Below, in pieces: positions 15,372 to 24,280 of a DNA stretch of 34,218 bases (positions are counted from its first letter, which is position 1; each line of letters opens with the position of its first letter). The stretch lies in assembly GCA_029981435.1 (NCBI GenBank), contig JARRBB010000014.1, positions 1-34,218 on the forward strand, given 5' to 3'. The translations under genes were made by a program, and so were the position numbers. The notes under the pieces were generated by a model. The model saw only the letters and a program-made list of their open reading frames with translations, was not told the origin of the DNA and searched no databases. This DNA is from Thermotogaceae bacterium (GTDB taxonomy: Bacteria > Thermotogota > Thermotogae > B21-G9 > HyVt-16).

Positions 15372-17183
15372 TCAACCTACCACGACTGTATTTTTACCGC
15401 TCTGTTTCGCCTGGTACATCAATTCATCGACTCTCTTTAGAATGTTTTCGATGGTATCATTTTCTTTTACCACAGTCGCTCCGATAGAGATAGTGACCTT
15501 CAAACTCTGGTTTTCGCAATTGACCAGAGTAGATTCAACTGTTTTTCTTAACCTTTCGGCACTTATGGCGATTGCATCTTCATCCACATCATCAACTATC
15601 ACCAGAAACTCTTCACCACCCCATCTTCCAAAAATATCGTTGGCTCTGAACACTTTTTTCAGGATCTTACCTGTCGTTATTAAAACCATGTCTCCGCAAT
15701 CGTGACCATATACATCATTGAATTTTTTAAAATTGTCTATATCAAAGAAAATGAGTCCAAATCTCTTGTTAGAACTTTTAAAATCTTTAAAGAAACTTTT
15801 CAATTTCAATTCCAAATATCTTCTGTTCGGTACTTTTGTTAACTGATCAAACATCGCCATTTTTAGAAGTTCCTGATCAACATCGATTTTACGAGTTTTT
15901 CTGCTTTCCTTCATGTCGAGAACATGTTCTATTTTTTCATCTATCAACTGGACAATGTCACTCAAAAAGTTCTCTGCTTCTTTGCTTACTTTTTCATTAT
16001 TCTCATAAACAGTTACTACAGCACCGATCAATTTATCTTTCACATAAATAGGAGCGATACCTACAATGCTCTTTTCATTTATGTCAAGGGTTTTAGACAA
16101 TTCGGTGTAATTTTTTAGTTGTTTGAGTTCGAAATATATTGCAGTATTATCTGTGCAGAACTCTAAAAGGTTCGATGAAAGCTTTGAAAATTCGAAAGGA
16201 GAGTTTTTTCTGATATCGAAACTTCCAAGGATTTCAAGATCCGTGCTGTTTGAAAGACCGATGAAGGTGACTTTACTATCCAGATAAACGGTTAGATTTT
16301 TACAAAAATCGTTCCAGTCTGATTTTTCAGAAGCTATATTCTTTATTAGATTGTTCAATGCTTTGAACTTGTAATACACTGATCTGTACTCTCTTTCATT
16401 GGTTTTTTCAATGAAACTATGATGTTTTTTCATTACGTTGAACACGATCAGCTCACTAAACAATACCGCAGACAGAAAAATAGTGGCAAAAACGATGAAA
16501 TATTTATCAAAACCTTCTAAAAGAAAATCGTCTTTTAAATCGATTTTCATGTATTCGTCCACAGATGACAGATAATAAGCATAGCCGTATCTTGAAGCTT
16601 TGGGGCGGGAGCTATAAAAACCAAAGTCAGTATAGTAATACAGATCTTTCATGAAATAGGTTACCAGATTGGAGATATCGAACAAAGAAATGATCATAAT
16701 TTGAGCTTTCTCGAATTTTTTTTGAATACTACAAACCATCAAAGTTATATTGTTGTCCTTAAAAATATTAGCTTTTTCAGGAAAATTCTCTTTAGTCTCA
16801 TTGAATCTTTTTTTCAAAAAGGATGTTTCTCCCACTTCTAATATCACTTTATCCTGATACGTGAAAATCATCCCAACAAGGTTGTTGAAAATCGACGAGT
16901 TATCGGAGATTTTCAACACAATATTTCTTTTGAACCCCTCTGAAGATATTTTTCCAGAAAGGTAATCTTCTATGTGCTTTTCTATATCGGCTGAGTTAAA
17001 AATATTTTCAAGGGATGTAAAAATCTGATTCAATGATTTATCGAGAGATTCTGAAATTGTTTTGAGTTCTCTTTCAACACCGGTGAATTTTTGATTCATA
17101 TACATGTGCTTTGCAATAAACCAGAAAATTATCGTAGTTACTAAAATGAAAATCGAAGAATAAAAGACAATTCTGTATTTCAT
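15372..17183 (-). CDS. Membrane sensor diguanylate cyclase (GGDEF)
   Basis: A 603-residue receptor-type cyclase. A helix at residues 5-25 and another at about 227-250 bracket an extracytoplasmic sensor of about 200 residues with no family I recognise. A GAF-like region follows at about 270-420, and the GGDEF domain fills the last 170 residues. The active site is RWGGEEFLVIV (GGEEF at about residues 522-526). RAND lies five residues upstream as the I-site, so synthesis and feedback inhibition are both expected. The start ATG at 17183 has GGGAG 10 bases upstream. It is the gene before the second cyclase operon, which has its own promoter. Confidence 0.92.
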   Translation of the reverse strand: MKYRIVFYSSIFILVTTIIFWFIAKHMYMNQKFTGVERELKTISESLDKSLNQIFTSLENIFNSADIEKHIEDYLSGKISSEGFKRNIVLKISDNSSIFNNLVGMIFTYQDKVILEVGETSFLKKRFNETKENFPEKANIFKDNNITLMVCSIQKKFEKAQIMIISLFDISNLVTYFMKDLYYYTDFGFYSSRPKASRYGYAYYLSSVDEYMKIDLKDDFLLEGFDKYFIVFATIFLSAVLFSELIVFNVMKKHHSFIEKTNEREYRSVYYKFKALNNLIKNIASEKSDWNDFCKNLTVYLDSKVTFIGLSNSTDLEILGSFDIRKNSPFEFSKLSSNLLEFCTDNTAIYFELKQLKNYTELSKTLDINEKSIVGIAPIYVKDKLIGAVVTVYENNEKVSKEAENFLSDIVQLIDEKIEHVLDMKESRKTRKIDVDQELLKMAMFDQLTKVPNRRYLELKLKSFFKDFKSSNKRFGLIFFDIDNFKKFNDVYGHDCGDMVLITTGKILKKVFRANDIFGRWGGEEFLVIVDDVDEDAIAISAERLRKTVESTLVNCENQSLKVTISIGATVVKENDTIENILKRVDELMYQAKQSGKNTVVVG

Positions 17184-17216
17184 TCAAAAATCACTCCCGG
17201 ATTTGTCTGCATATAT

Positions 17217-17225
17217 ATTTTAACA
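17217..17225 (-). promoter_or_regulatory. Extended -10 promoter of the sensor cyclase
   Basis: TGTTAAAAT on the minus strand, about 35 bases before the cyclase start. It overlaps the -35 of the divergent tldD promoter (17220-17225), so the two promoters should compete for RNA polymerase. Confidence 0.45.
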
Positions 17226-17248
17226 ATTTTTTTATTCGGTAGTATAAT
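17220..17248 (+). promoter_or_regulatory. Sigma-70 type promoter of tldD-tldE
   Basis: TTAACA (17220-17225), a 17-base spacer and a perfect TATAAT (17243-17248). Transcription would start near 17255, about 38 bases before the tldD start. Confidence 0.75.
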
Positions 17249-17292
17249 CGAATTGATACTTTGATTTTAAGCGAAGTTTTCAGGAGGTGAAT

Positions 17293-18684
17293 ATGGTGCT
17301 TGAAAAAAAGCTTGTAGAAGATGTTCTGTACACTGTGATAAAAAACGGTGGAGACTTTGCAGAAGTCTTCGTTGAAAACAGATTTTCCACAAGAATGGAG
17401 ATGAAAGATGGAAAACTTGAAAAAGTTGCTTCTTCAAAGGAATTCGGTATAGGGATAAGGGGATTTCTTGGTACGAAAGCCGTTTATGCTTACACTAACG
17501 ACACATCCATTGATAACTTACTCGCAGTTGCAAAGAGAGTTGGACAGGCTCTTGGAGAAATTAAAGTGGAAGAGATCACCCTGAATCTGGAAAAGGTAGA
17601 TATTCCCAACAGACACGTCGTTTATCTCTATCCCCAAGATGTTTCAAAAGATATGAAAGTTGATATCATGAGAAAGGCGTACAGCTCGGCGAAGAATTTC
17701 TCGAACTTGATAACCCAGGTAGTCGTTCATTTCTGGGACTATGATCAGAAAATTCTTGTCGCCAACACTGAAGGAACTTTCGCTGAAGACAGAAGGGTCA
17801 GAACAAGATTGATGATACAGGCTGTTGCAGAAAGAAACGGTGAGATGGAAAGAGGTTTCTATGGCCCGGGAGCTGGAATGGGATTTGAATTTTTCGACAG
17901 AATAGACGTTGAGGAAGCTGGCCGAAGGGCAGCGAGAATAGCTGTGAGGATGGTGGAAGCCGAACCAGCTCCCGCAGGAAAAATGCCTGTCATAATTTCC
18001 AATGAGTTTGGTGGAGTCATCTTCCATGAAGCTGTGGGACACGCTCTTGAAGCTACTTCTGTGGCAAAGGGTGCATCGGTTTTTGCGGGAAAGCTTGGTG
18101 AAAAAGTCGCTGCTGAATGTGTTTCAGCTGTCGACGATGCAACAATTCCGAACGCCTGGGGCTCCGCCAACATAGACGACGAAGGAACCCCCACTCAGAG
18201 GACGGTTTTGATAGAGAATGGAATTTTGAAGGGTTATCTCATAGATAAACTCGGTGAAAGAAGAATGAATATGAAAAGTACAGGAAGTGGAAGGAGACAG
18301 AACTACAAATTTGCTCCAACTTCTCGTATGAGCAACACCTTCATTTTGAGAGGTGAATATTACCCGGAAGAAATAATCGCTGCCACTGATTATGGTCTCT
18401 ACGCAAAATCGATGGGTGGCGGCTCTGTAAATCCAGCGACGGGAGAATTCAACTTTGCTGTAAACGAAGGATACCTGATTGAAAAGGGAAAGATCACAAA
18501 GCCGGTTAAAGGTGCAACTTTGATTGGGAAGGGATATGAAATAATCCAGAAAATCGATATGGTTGGGAATGATCTTGATAGAGGTCAGGGAATGTGTGGG
18601 TCTTTCTCTGGAAGTGTTCCTGCGGATGTTGGTCAACCAACGATAAGGGTCAGCGAAATAATAGTTGGGGGGCGAAACAGATGA
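17293..18684 (+). CDS. tldD: TldD family metalloprotease subunit
   Basis: A 463-residue TldD protein, the catalytic half of the TldD/TldE zinc protease. In other bacteria this protease matures ribosomal peptides and degrades unfolded peptides inside the complex. The zinc motif FHEAVGHALEA (H-E-x-x-x-H) is intact at about residues 240-250. The conserved GSGRRQNYKFAPTSRMSNTF and the C-terminal GSFSGSVPADVGQPTIRVSE are typical. A GTG at 17287 is in frame but lies inside AGGAGGTGA, so the ATG at 17293 (5 bases after AGGAGG) is the likely start. Its stop overlaps tldE (ATGA). Confidence 0.95.
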   Translation: MVLEKKLVEDVLYTVIKNGGDFAEVFVENRFSTRMEMKDGKLEKVASSKEFGIGIRGFLGTKAVYAYTNDTSIDNLLAVAKRVGQALGEIKVEEITLNLEKVDIPNRHVVYLYPQDVSKDMKVDIMRKAYSSAKNFSNLITQVVVHFWDYDQKILVANTEGTFAEDRRVRTRLMIQAVAERNGEMERGFYGPGAGMGFEFFDRIDVEEAGRRAARIAVRMVEAEPAPAGKMPVIISNEFGGVIFHEAVGHALEATSVAKGASVFAGKLGEKVAAECVSAVDDATIPNAWGSANIDDEGTPTQRTVLIENGILKGYLIDKLGERRMNMKSTGSGRRQNYKFAPTSRMSNTFILRGEYYPEEIIAATDYGLYAKSMGGGSVNPATGEFNFAVNEGYLIEKGKITKPVKGATLIGKGYEIIQKIDMVGNDLDRGQGMCGSFSGSVPADVGQPTIRVSEIIVGGRNR

Positions 18685-20006
18685 ATTTTGAAGAGTTCAA
18701 AGATAAAGTTCTCGCGTATGCAAAGAAAAAAGGATTGGAAGCCGAATTGAATTATGAAATGGAATATGAATTTTCCATAATGCTTTCTAACGGTGAACTT
18801 GATCAATACAGTGATGCTGGAAGTCGCTCTGTGATGTTAAAGGTTTTGAAAAATGGGAAACTGGGTGTTTCATCAACAGAGATCTTTGAGGAACCTGAAA
18901 GATTGGTTGAAGAAGCAGAAGAAAACATGAAACTTGTGGATTCTGAAGAGGAAGAGCTGCTTTACGACGGAAAAGGCGATTATCCATCTTATCCATCTAT
19001 GAAAACATACTTTGGAGAATTTGAAAAACTCTCCGTCAAAGACAAGATGGATTTTGCTTTCAACATTCACAAACATGCAAAGGAAGATAAAAGAATAATA
19101 ATGGTCCCGAGAGCTGTTTTTGCGCACTTTGTAAGGGAGAGTAGGATAATAAACACGCTTGGTCTTGAACTGTTTTACAAAGGTGATGGTGGTTATGCAT
19201 ACGCCATGACACTTGCTGCAGATAATTCACCAAGGGCAGGATTGTACTTCGATGTTTCGACTGTTCCTGAAGGTTTGAATTCAGAATTGATAGGAAAAAA
19301 AGCGGCAGAAGAGGCTATAATGAAAATAGGATCAAAATCTCTTAAAAGTGGAAAATACAGGGTGATTTTACGAAACGATGTTGTGTCAGAAATATTTGGG
19401 ATGCTCGCAGGAATGGTATCAGCGGAAAGGGCTCAGAAAAACCTCACTCCTTTGAAAAACAAGCTGGGTGAAAAAGTCGGTAGCGATATTTTGAACATAC
19501 TTGATTTACCGTATTTTCCTGGAAGTATTTTCAACAGGCCTTTTGACAGCGAAGGCGTTCCAACACAGGAAAAGAAGGTATTCGAAAATGGTGTTTTCAA
19601 AACATTTCTCCACAATTTAAAAACAGCAAAAAAAGAGAATAGAAAATCAACCGGAAATGCCAGGGGATTATCAGAAATAGCACCTGTGAATTTTGTTATC
19701 GAAAAGGGAAACTATGATTACAATCAATTACTTAAAGAGATGAACAGCGGTGTAGTGATAACGGATGTCGAAGGAATGCATTCGGGTTCGAATCCCATCT
19801 CAGGGAACTTCTCGCTCGGTGCTCGTGGATACAGGGTGGAAAATGGAGAGATCGTCGGTGGAGTCGAACAGATAACCATTTCCGGGAATATACTCGAAAT
19901 TTTGAAAAACGTCGAAGCAGTGGGAAGTGATATAAAGGTATTTTTGAGCTGTATCTCCCCATCACTTTTAATAAAGGAAATAGATGTTGCCGGAAATGAA
20001 AAATGA
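18681..20006 (+). CDS. pmbA: TldE/PmbA family protease subunit
   Basis: A 441-residue partner of TldD. It has the same fold but lacks the H-E-x-x-x-H zinc motif, as expected of the non-catalytic subunit. Conserved stretches include AGMVSAERAQKNLTPLKNKL, DLPYFPGSIFNRPFDSEGVP and GVVITDVEGMHSGSNPISGN. The frame is open back to 18594, but GGGGGG (18667-18672) sits 8 bases before the ATG at 18681, which overlaps the tldD stop. It forms a two-gene operon with tldD. Confidence 0.95.
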   Translation: MNFEEFKDKVLAYAKKKGLEAELNYEMEYEFSIMLSNGELDQYSDAGSRSVMLKVLKNGKLGVSSTEIFEEPERLVEEAEENMKLVDSEEEELLYDGKGDYPSYPSMKTYFGEFEKLSVKDKMDFAFNIHKHAKEDKRIIMVPRAVFAHFVRESRIINTLGLELFYKGDGGYAYAMTLAADNSPRAGLYFDVSTVPEGLNSELIGKKAAEEAIMKIGSKSLKSGKYRVILRNDVVSEIFGMLAGMVSAERAQKNLTPLKNKLGEKVGSDILNILDLPYFPGSIFNRPFDSEGVPTQEKKVFENGVFKTFLHNLKTAKKENRKSTGNARGLSEIAPVNFVIEKGNYDYNQLLKEMNSGVVITDVEGMHSGSNPISGNFSLGARGYRVENGEIVGGVEQITISGNILEILKNVEAVGSDIKVFLSCISPSLLIKEIDVAGNEK

Positions 20007-20013
20007 GTAAATC

Positions 20014-20040
20014 AAAAGGCGGGATTTCCCCGCCTTTTTT
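20014..20040. terminator. Bidirectional intrinsic terminator
   Basis: AGGCGGG (20017-20023), loop ATTTC, CCCGCCT (20029-20035), with T6 on the plus side and AAAA (so TTTT on the minus strand) on the other. It serves both pmbA and the convergent secretin operon, whose last stop codon lies at 20039-20041 in the T-tract. Confidence 0.9.
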
Positions 20041-21262
20041 AATAATCTATTCTTATACCCATAGACAGAAGAAACCGCAGGTTGTTTATATTGTAATCGA
20101 CTCTTCCAAGCATATAGAAGTTGTTAGAAATTTTCAAATTAGCCTCTGTGAATAAATCTATATAGTTATTTTTCGATTCACATCCTATCTCTAATTTCGA
20201 GCCATCTATGACTGTGTTTGCACTGAACCACCACATCGCTTTTTCAAAAGAAAGGCTCTTCAAATTAAGCGAAATGGGGTAGTATCCGGCAGAAAGGGTA
20301 AAGAATCTGAAATAGACATGATCGGTAAAACCAAGCAAAAGACTGGTGGTTTTGGTTGATTGAACGTACAGAACTCTTGAGGAAAACCTGAAATCATCTT
20401 TAAATGGGCGAATCTCAACCTCACCAAGGATATCAGGAAACACCGCTAACTGTAGCAATGCTTTCAATTTCAGATTGTCTTTAGGCCAAAAAGAGATATC
20501 AAGAGAGGGTACAAATCCAGTTGAATTTGAACCAAGGTAAACTTTCAGATAATTTTCTTTCGGATATTCAGGGATTTGCCAGAACATTTTTGAGAAACCA
20601 TCGACACTGCCTATCAAGTAAATATCCTCTTTGGGTAGTTCTTCTATCAAAGAGCATTTTGCATAAAGTGCAAAATACCGTGTTTTCGTTTTACTTTCCA
20701 GATACCATGAAGAGCTGTTTTTATAACCAGACCTGAAAGTTACTATAGCAAGTGGTAGAAATTCAGAAGTGTTCAACCAAACTGTGTTGTTCAGAAGAGT
20801 GTAATTTGGCAAACTCAAAACATTCAATTCGGTTAAAACAAGTCCGTCGGAAATTTTGATGGGTTTCACACTTATATCTATTCCTGTCGTGTACGACTCT
20901 CCACTTTCTAAATCTATGTTTTCCTGTTCGGTAGAAAGATGTGCAGGTTCATTGAAATTGGTAACCAACCAGAATCGACTCGATTTTGATTCTCTGGTTG
21001 AGTTTTTTTCAGAATCCAGTATTATTTGTGAGTAGGAAAGATCTAAAAGCAAGCTCTGACTTTCATTCAGGTAATACACCCCAAAATTATTATCAGGCGA
21101 ATTTGAAAATGCAGAATCCAACAATCCGAGTGAACTCAGCTTTTCATCGCTTAATTCGACGATTTCTATTTGATAAAGTACAGAAATCGTTTTTTCTTCA
21201 GCCGAGAACATACAGACATTCAGGAAAAGAATGGTAAGGAAAAACAGAATAACGCGCCTCAT
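20039..21262 (-). CDS. Secretin-like N-terminal domain fused to a probable outer-membrane beta-barrel
   Basis: A 407-residue exported protein (signal peptide, residues 1-21). Residues 25 to about 190 parallel the secretin core of the next gene upstream. ISVLYQIEIVELSDEKLSSL aligns with the IVTEVSESALKEL strand. RFWLVTNFNEPAHLSTEQEN aligns with the PWIIVNEGKSANLFVGERQ strand, and GIDISVKPIKISDG with GITLQVTPRVIDD. The rest alternates polar and hydrophobic residues and ends in an aromatic residue (SMGIRIDY), as outer-membrane barrel strands do. I know no named family with this layout. It is the last gene of a three-gene operon and starts 15 bases after the secretin. Confidence 0.7.
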   Translation of the reverse strand: MRRVILFFLTILFLNVCMFSAEEKTISVLYQIEIVELSDEKLSSLGLLDSAFSNSPDNNFGVYYLNESQSLLLDLSYSQIILDSEKNSTRESKSSRFWLVTNFNEPAHLSTEQENIDLESGESYTTGIDISVKPIKISDGLVLTELNVLSLPNYTLLNNTVWLNTSEFLPLAIVTFRSGYKNSSSWYLESKTKTRYFALYAKCSLIEELPKEDIYLIGSVDGFSKMFWQIPEYPKENYLKVYLGSNSTGFVPSLDISFWPKDNLKLKALLQLAVFPDILGEVEIRPFKDDFRFSSRVLYVQSTKTTSLLLGFTDHVYFRFFTLSAGYYPISLNLKSLSFEKAMWWFSANTVIDGSKLEIGCESKNNYIDLFTEANLKISNNFYMLGRVDYNINNLRFLLSMGIRIDY

Positions 21263-21277
21263 TTTTGAGTCGCCTCT

Positions 21278-22471
21278 TTATAATGTTTCCGCTGATATGA
21301 ATATCAAAAGCTTTCTCTCATCGTTTTGTTCGACTTTTTTACCAAACAGATATCTTATTATAGGTATTTGAGAAAGTATTGGAACCCCTGAGTAATTATC
21401 TGAAGTCCTCTGGGTTGTCACACTTGATATCATCAGAGTCTGGCCATTGCAAATGTAAAGGGTCGTTGAAAGATTGTTCTCACTTACGACGAGTCCGCCG
21501 AATCTTTCGCCTGAAAAATTACTTATTTTAGGCGAAAGAGTTATTTCAAGTTTGTTGTCATCTATTACCCTTGGGGTTACCTGTAAAGTTATACCTGATT
21601 CTATGTCTCTTGTTGTTGCGTTTTCTTCGCCAGCTTGAAGAACTATCGTTTGCCTTTCCCCAACGAAAAGGTTCGCAGATTTTCCTTCGTTAACTATTAT
21701 CCATGGATCGGCTTTTATTTTCGCTTTCTTTTCCTCTTCCAGCACCTTGAGTTTTGCAACTATCTGACCAAATATATCTGTCTCAATATTGAGAGTTCCC
21801 AATCCCAGTCCTAAGAAGGTTGACCAGTTGGGATTGAGTTGCTCGTTCGCAGAGAAGTCTATTCCAAACGAATCAGTTCCAAGTTCTTTAAGAGCGGATT
21901 CAGATACCTCTGTGACTATAACACTTATCTTAATTTGCCTTGCAGGAACATCTATTTTAGCCAGATCTTTTTTAAACTGTTCTATAACGGCTTCTGGCGC
22001 AGTTATTGTTACCATGTTTGTTTTTGGATCGAATCTGATATATTTATCGTATATTGACGGAAGCAAGCTCTTTGCAGATTCAACGTCCACATATTTCAGT
22101 TTCAACGTTTCAGTTTTAGCCATGAATCTGAAGGAAGGATTTTCGGGATCCGGTGAGCCTACGAGATAGAAGTCTCCAATCTTCACAAAGGTGTATCCTC
22201 CCGGGAGAAGTAACATCATCAGTGCTTTTTCAAGGGGCACTTCGTTCAATTCCAATGTCACAAAGCCGGTTACAGTATTATCAGGAATTATGGTCACACC
22301 AGTTTGAGCGGATATATCGGCAAGGGCATCCAGTATGTAGGTGTTCTGAAATATATTCGACACGAGGGGTTGTTCAGTTTCAGTAGCCTGTGTTGAATCG
22401 GATGCTGTGTCAGAAAAAGCAAAAATCGATATCAAAACAAATATAAAGATAAAAAGCGTCTTTCTCATCAT
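21278..22471 (-). CDS. Small secretin family protein (PilQ/GspD-like)
   Basis: A 397-residue exported protein (signal peptide, residues 1-20) that should form a multimeric outer-membrane gate. An STN/N0 domain (about 38-105, with ISAQTGVTIIPDNTVTGFVT) and one N1-like domain (about 115-175, with VESAKSLLPSIYDKYIRFD) are followed by the secretin core. The core has FVGERQTIVLQAG, DIESGITLQVTPRVIDDNKL and the closing GVPILSQIPIIRYLFG with a final IFISAETL. It is shorter than type II or IV pilus secretins, with only one or two ring domains. No other type II secretion or pilus genes lie nearby. The start follows GGGGG by 9 bases and overlaps the upstream stop. Confidence 0.92.
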   Translation of the reverse strand: MMRKTLFIFIFVLISIFAFSDTASDSTQATETEQPLVSNIFQNTYILDALADISAQTGVTIIPDNTVTGFVTLELNEVPLEKALMMLLLPGGYTFVKIGDFYLVGSPDPENPSFRFMAKTETLKLKYVDVESAKSLLPSIYDKYIRFDPKTNMVTITAPEAVIEQFKKDLAKIDVPARQIKISVIVTEVSESALKELGTDSFGIDFSANEQLNPNWSTFLGLGLGTLNIETDIFGQIVAKLKVLEEEKKAKIKADPWIIVNEGKSANLFVGERQTIVLQAGEENATTRDIESGITLQVTPRVIDDNKLEITLSPKISNFSGERFGGLVVSENNLSTTLYICNGQTLMISSVTTQRTSDNYSGVPILSQIPIIRYLFGKKVEQNDERKLLIFISAETL

Positions 22472-24081
22472 TTCACATTACCCCCTATTTTGAACGATTG
22501 CCTTGCAACTATCGGTGCTTCACCCCCAAAATCTGCCCTTACAAGGATCTCATAGTCGCCTTCCTCCAGAACAATCGGGAAAAGTATACCGTATATTCTG
22601 AATGTATTTGGTAGTACAGGATTATTATCGGCACCAGATTTACTTGCATTAGCTATAACTTCATCCCTTGGAGGTTTAACGATCCCATTCTCTTCGGTCT
22701 GTGGATAATGTCTTACGAGAGCAACCTGCAAGTCGGGTTTCAAATGTATGTTACCTTCATTCTTAAAGATTATATCAAAGGAAACGCCATTTTCCAAAAC
22801 TTCGAGGTTCTTAATCTCCATCGAAGCTTCTTTAACGAATTCGTTGCCAACGAAGATCAATAGATTCGCTCCCGTCTCAGAACTTTCGATTCCCTTTGAT
22901 CTGAATATTATATCACCGTAATAACCACCACTTGCATCTTCAGGTACCTTTACCGAGATTCGCACATTTCTACTTTTACCTGGGTCAAGTTTTAAGGTGC
23001 TTGGAGTTACTTTAACCCAATCTATAGAACCCTTTCTTTCACCTTCAGGCAGAAGATCTCCATATTCATCAAATTCAAGAGGAAGAACTTTCGCTTCAAG
23101 TTCAATTGGTGTATCTCCACGATTTGTGATTTTAATAATTTGACTTCTGAAAGCCCTTGGCATGAGGTTGAACTCTATCTCCTGCGGTTCCACCAAAAAT
23201 TTGGCAAGTTCGATCGTTTGCGTTTCCTGAACCTCTACTTTCTGTTCTTTAACAGTGAACTTTGTCTCGGCGATCATCGGCCTTCTACCACCGTAATCTA
23301 TGACGGCTCTCGCGACGTACTCTCCCGGTGGAAATTTTCTTCCGGTGATGCTCATAAGATTAACAGTTGCTCCCGGGATTATAACTCCCCTTCCACCACC
23401 AAGTGGCATCCTTGCCACCGTTCTTTTATCTACTGTCTGGATTATCAAAGTACCTTTGGTTACAACATGTACATTTCCAGTGTTGGTAACTTCTGCCACG
23501 AACACAAGAGCATTATCTCCTAAGTATGTTCTGAACATTGGGAAATCTTTTGAAAGTTTTACTTCAAATGAATTACAGAAAGCCTCGAGTCTCTGTCTTG
23601 TACCCCTTAAAGTTATCTCTAAAAAGCTCGTCATTCTATATATGAAGGTCATTTCCTGTAGAGCGCCTTCTTCTGTGGTTTCAGGCGGCTCAAGCTGCAC
23701 GACGATTACACCGTAGAGACCCCCAACGAGTCCTCTTGGAATCGATACCTTTGCTTTTATCATCTTCGTGCTTTTGGGCGGAACTGAAAATTCGGTTGGC
23801 TCGATTTCTACATACTTAGCTACCGAGTAAGGAGTTGTTCCGGGTTCGAGGATTTTATAAGTCCCATCTTTGGTTTCTTCGACATCCGCTACAAAAGCTT
23901 TGAAATTAAGGGTTTCGAATTCATTGTTGTTCTCAACAAAAAGTTCGACCGTAAAGGAATCTCCGGGACTCACACTTTTTTCTATCAGCATTGGAGAAAG
24001 CGCGATCGAGGGTCCACCAACTTGTCCCAGCATAATGTTTGAAATGACAAAAAACAAAACCAGAAGTAAAAATTTTTTCAT
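22468..24081 (-). CDS. Exported Ig-like protein, tandemly duplicated two-domain unit (DUF916-like)
   Basis: A 537-residue secreted protein with a signal peptide. It is built from two copies of the same unit. Each starts with a DUF916-like beta-sandwich (about 22-140 and 285-395), recognisable by an alternating P-G-x-S start and the closing IPRGLVGGLYGVIVVQL or VPEDASGGYYGDIIFRS. An Ig/CARDB-like domain follows, marked by VTNTGNVHVVTKG or FKNEGNIHLKPD, then DYGGRRPMIAETKFTV or DFGGEAPIVARQSFKI. Such proteins bind cell-surface polymers or partner proteins. It is the first gene of the secretin operon, so a periplasmic partner or scaffold is plausible. Starts at 24090 (GTG) and 24087 are also in frame. 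I prefer 24081 (MKKF). Confidence 0.8.
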   Translation of the reverse strand: MKKFLLLVLFFVISNIMLGQVGGPSIALSPMLIEKSVSPGDSFTVELFVENNNEFETLNFKAFVADVEETKDGTYKILEPGTTPYSVAKYVEIEPTEFSVPPKSTKMIKAKVSIPRGLVGGLYGVIVVQLEPPETTEEGALQEMTFIYRMTSFLEITLRGTRQRLEAFCNSFEVKLSKDFPMFRTYLGDNALVFVAEVTNTGNVHVVTKGTLIIQTVDKRTVARMPLGGGRGVIIPGATVNLMSITGRKFPPGEYVARAVIDYGGRRPMIAETKFTVKEQKVEVQETQTIELAKFLVEPQEIEFNLMPRAFRSQIIKITNRGDTPIELEAKVLPLEFDEYGDLLPEGERKGSIDWVKVTPSTLKLDPGKSRNVRISVKVPEDASGGYYGDIIFRSKGIESSETGANLLIFVGNEFVKEASMEIKNLEVLENGVSFDIIFKNEGNIHLKPDLQVALVRHYPQTEENGIVKPPRDEVIANASKSGADNNPVLPNTFRIYGILFPIVLEEGDYEILVRADFGGEAPIVARQSFKIGGNVK

Positions 24082-24121
24082 GCTCATCACTTCTTTCTAA
24101 AGTTCCTTTTAACTTATTTAA

Positions 24122-24130
24122 ATTCTATCA
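24122..24130 (-). promoter_or_regulatory. Possible extended -10 promoter of the secretin operon
   Basis: TGATAGAAT on the minus strand, about 40 bases before the first gene, without a recognisable -35. The rest of the 24091-24280 intergenic region is very AT-rich (24160-24210 is mostly T) and I see no other structure in it. Confidence 0.35.
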
Positions 24131-24280
24131 TAAAACCATTGGCTCGAGCTAACTGCTTTTACATTTTTATTTTGTTTTTATTTTAGTTTTATTCTATTTA
24201 TTTAATGCTTTTAAGTCGATTTGATTTGAGTGATTATTCTAATTACAGGTTAAGAAAATTCGGGGATACGGGGGTCGTTT

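Noticed and set aside
19785-19798. GGGTTCGAATCCC resembling a tRNA T-arm
   Set aside because: It encodes the conserved HSGSNPISG segment of PmbA, and no cloverleaf can be built around it.
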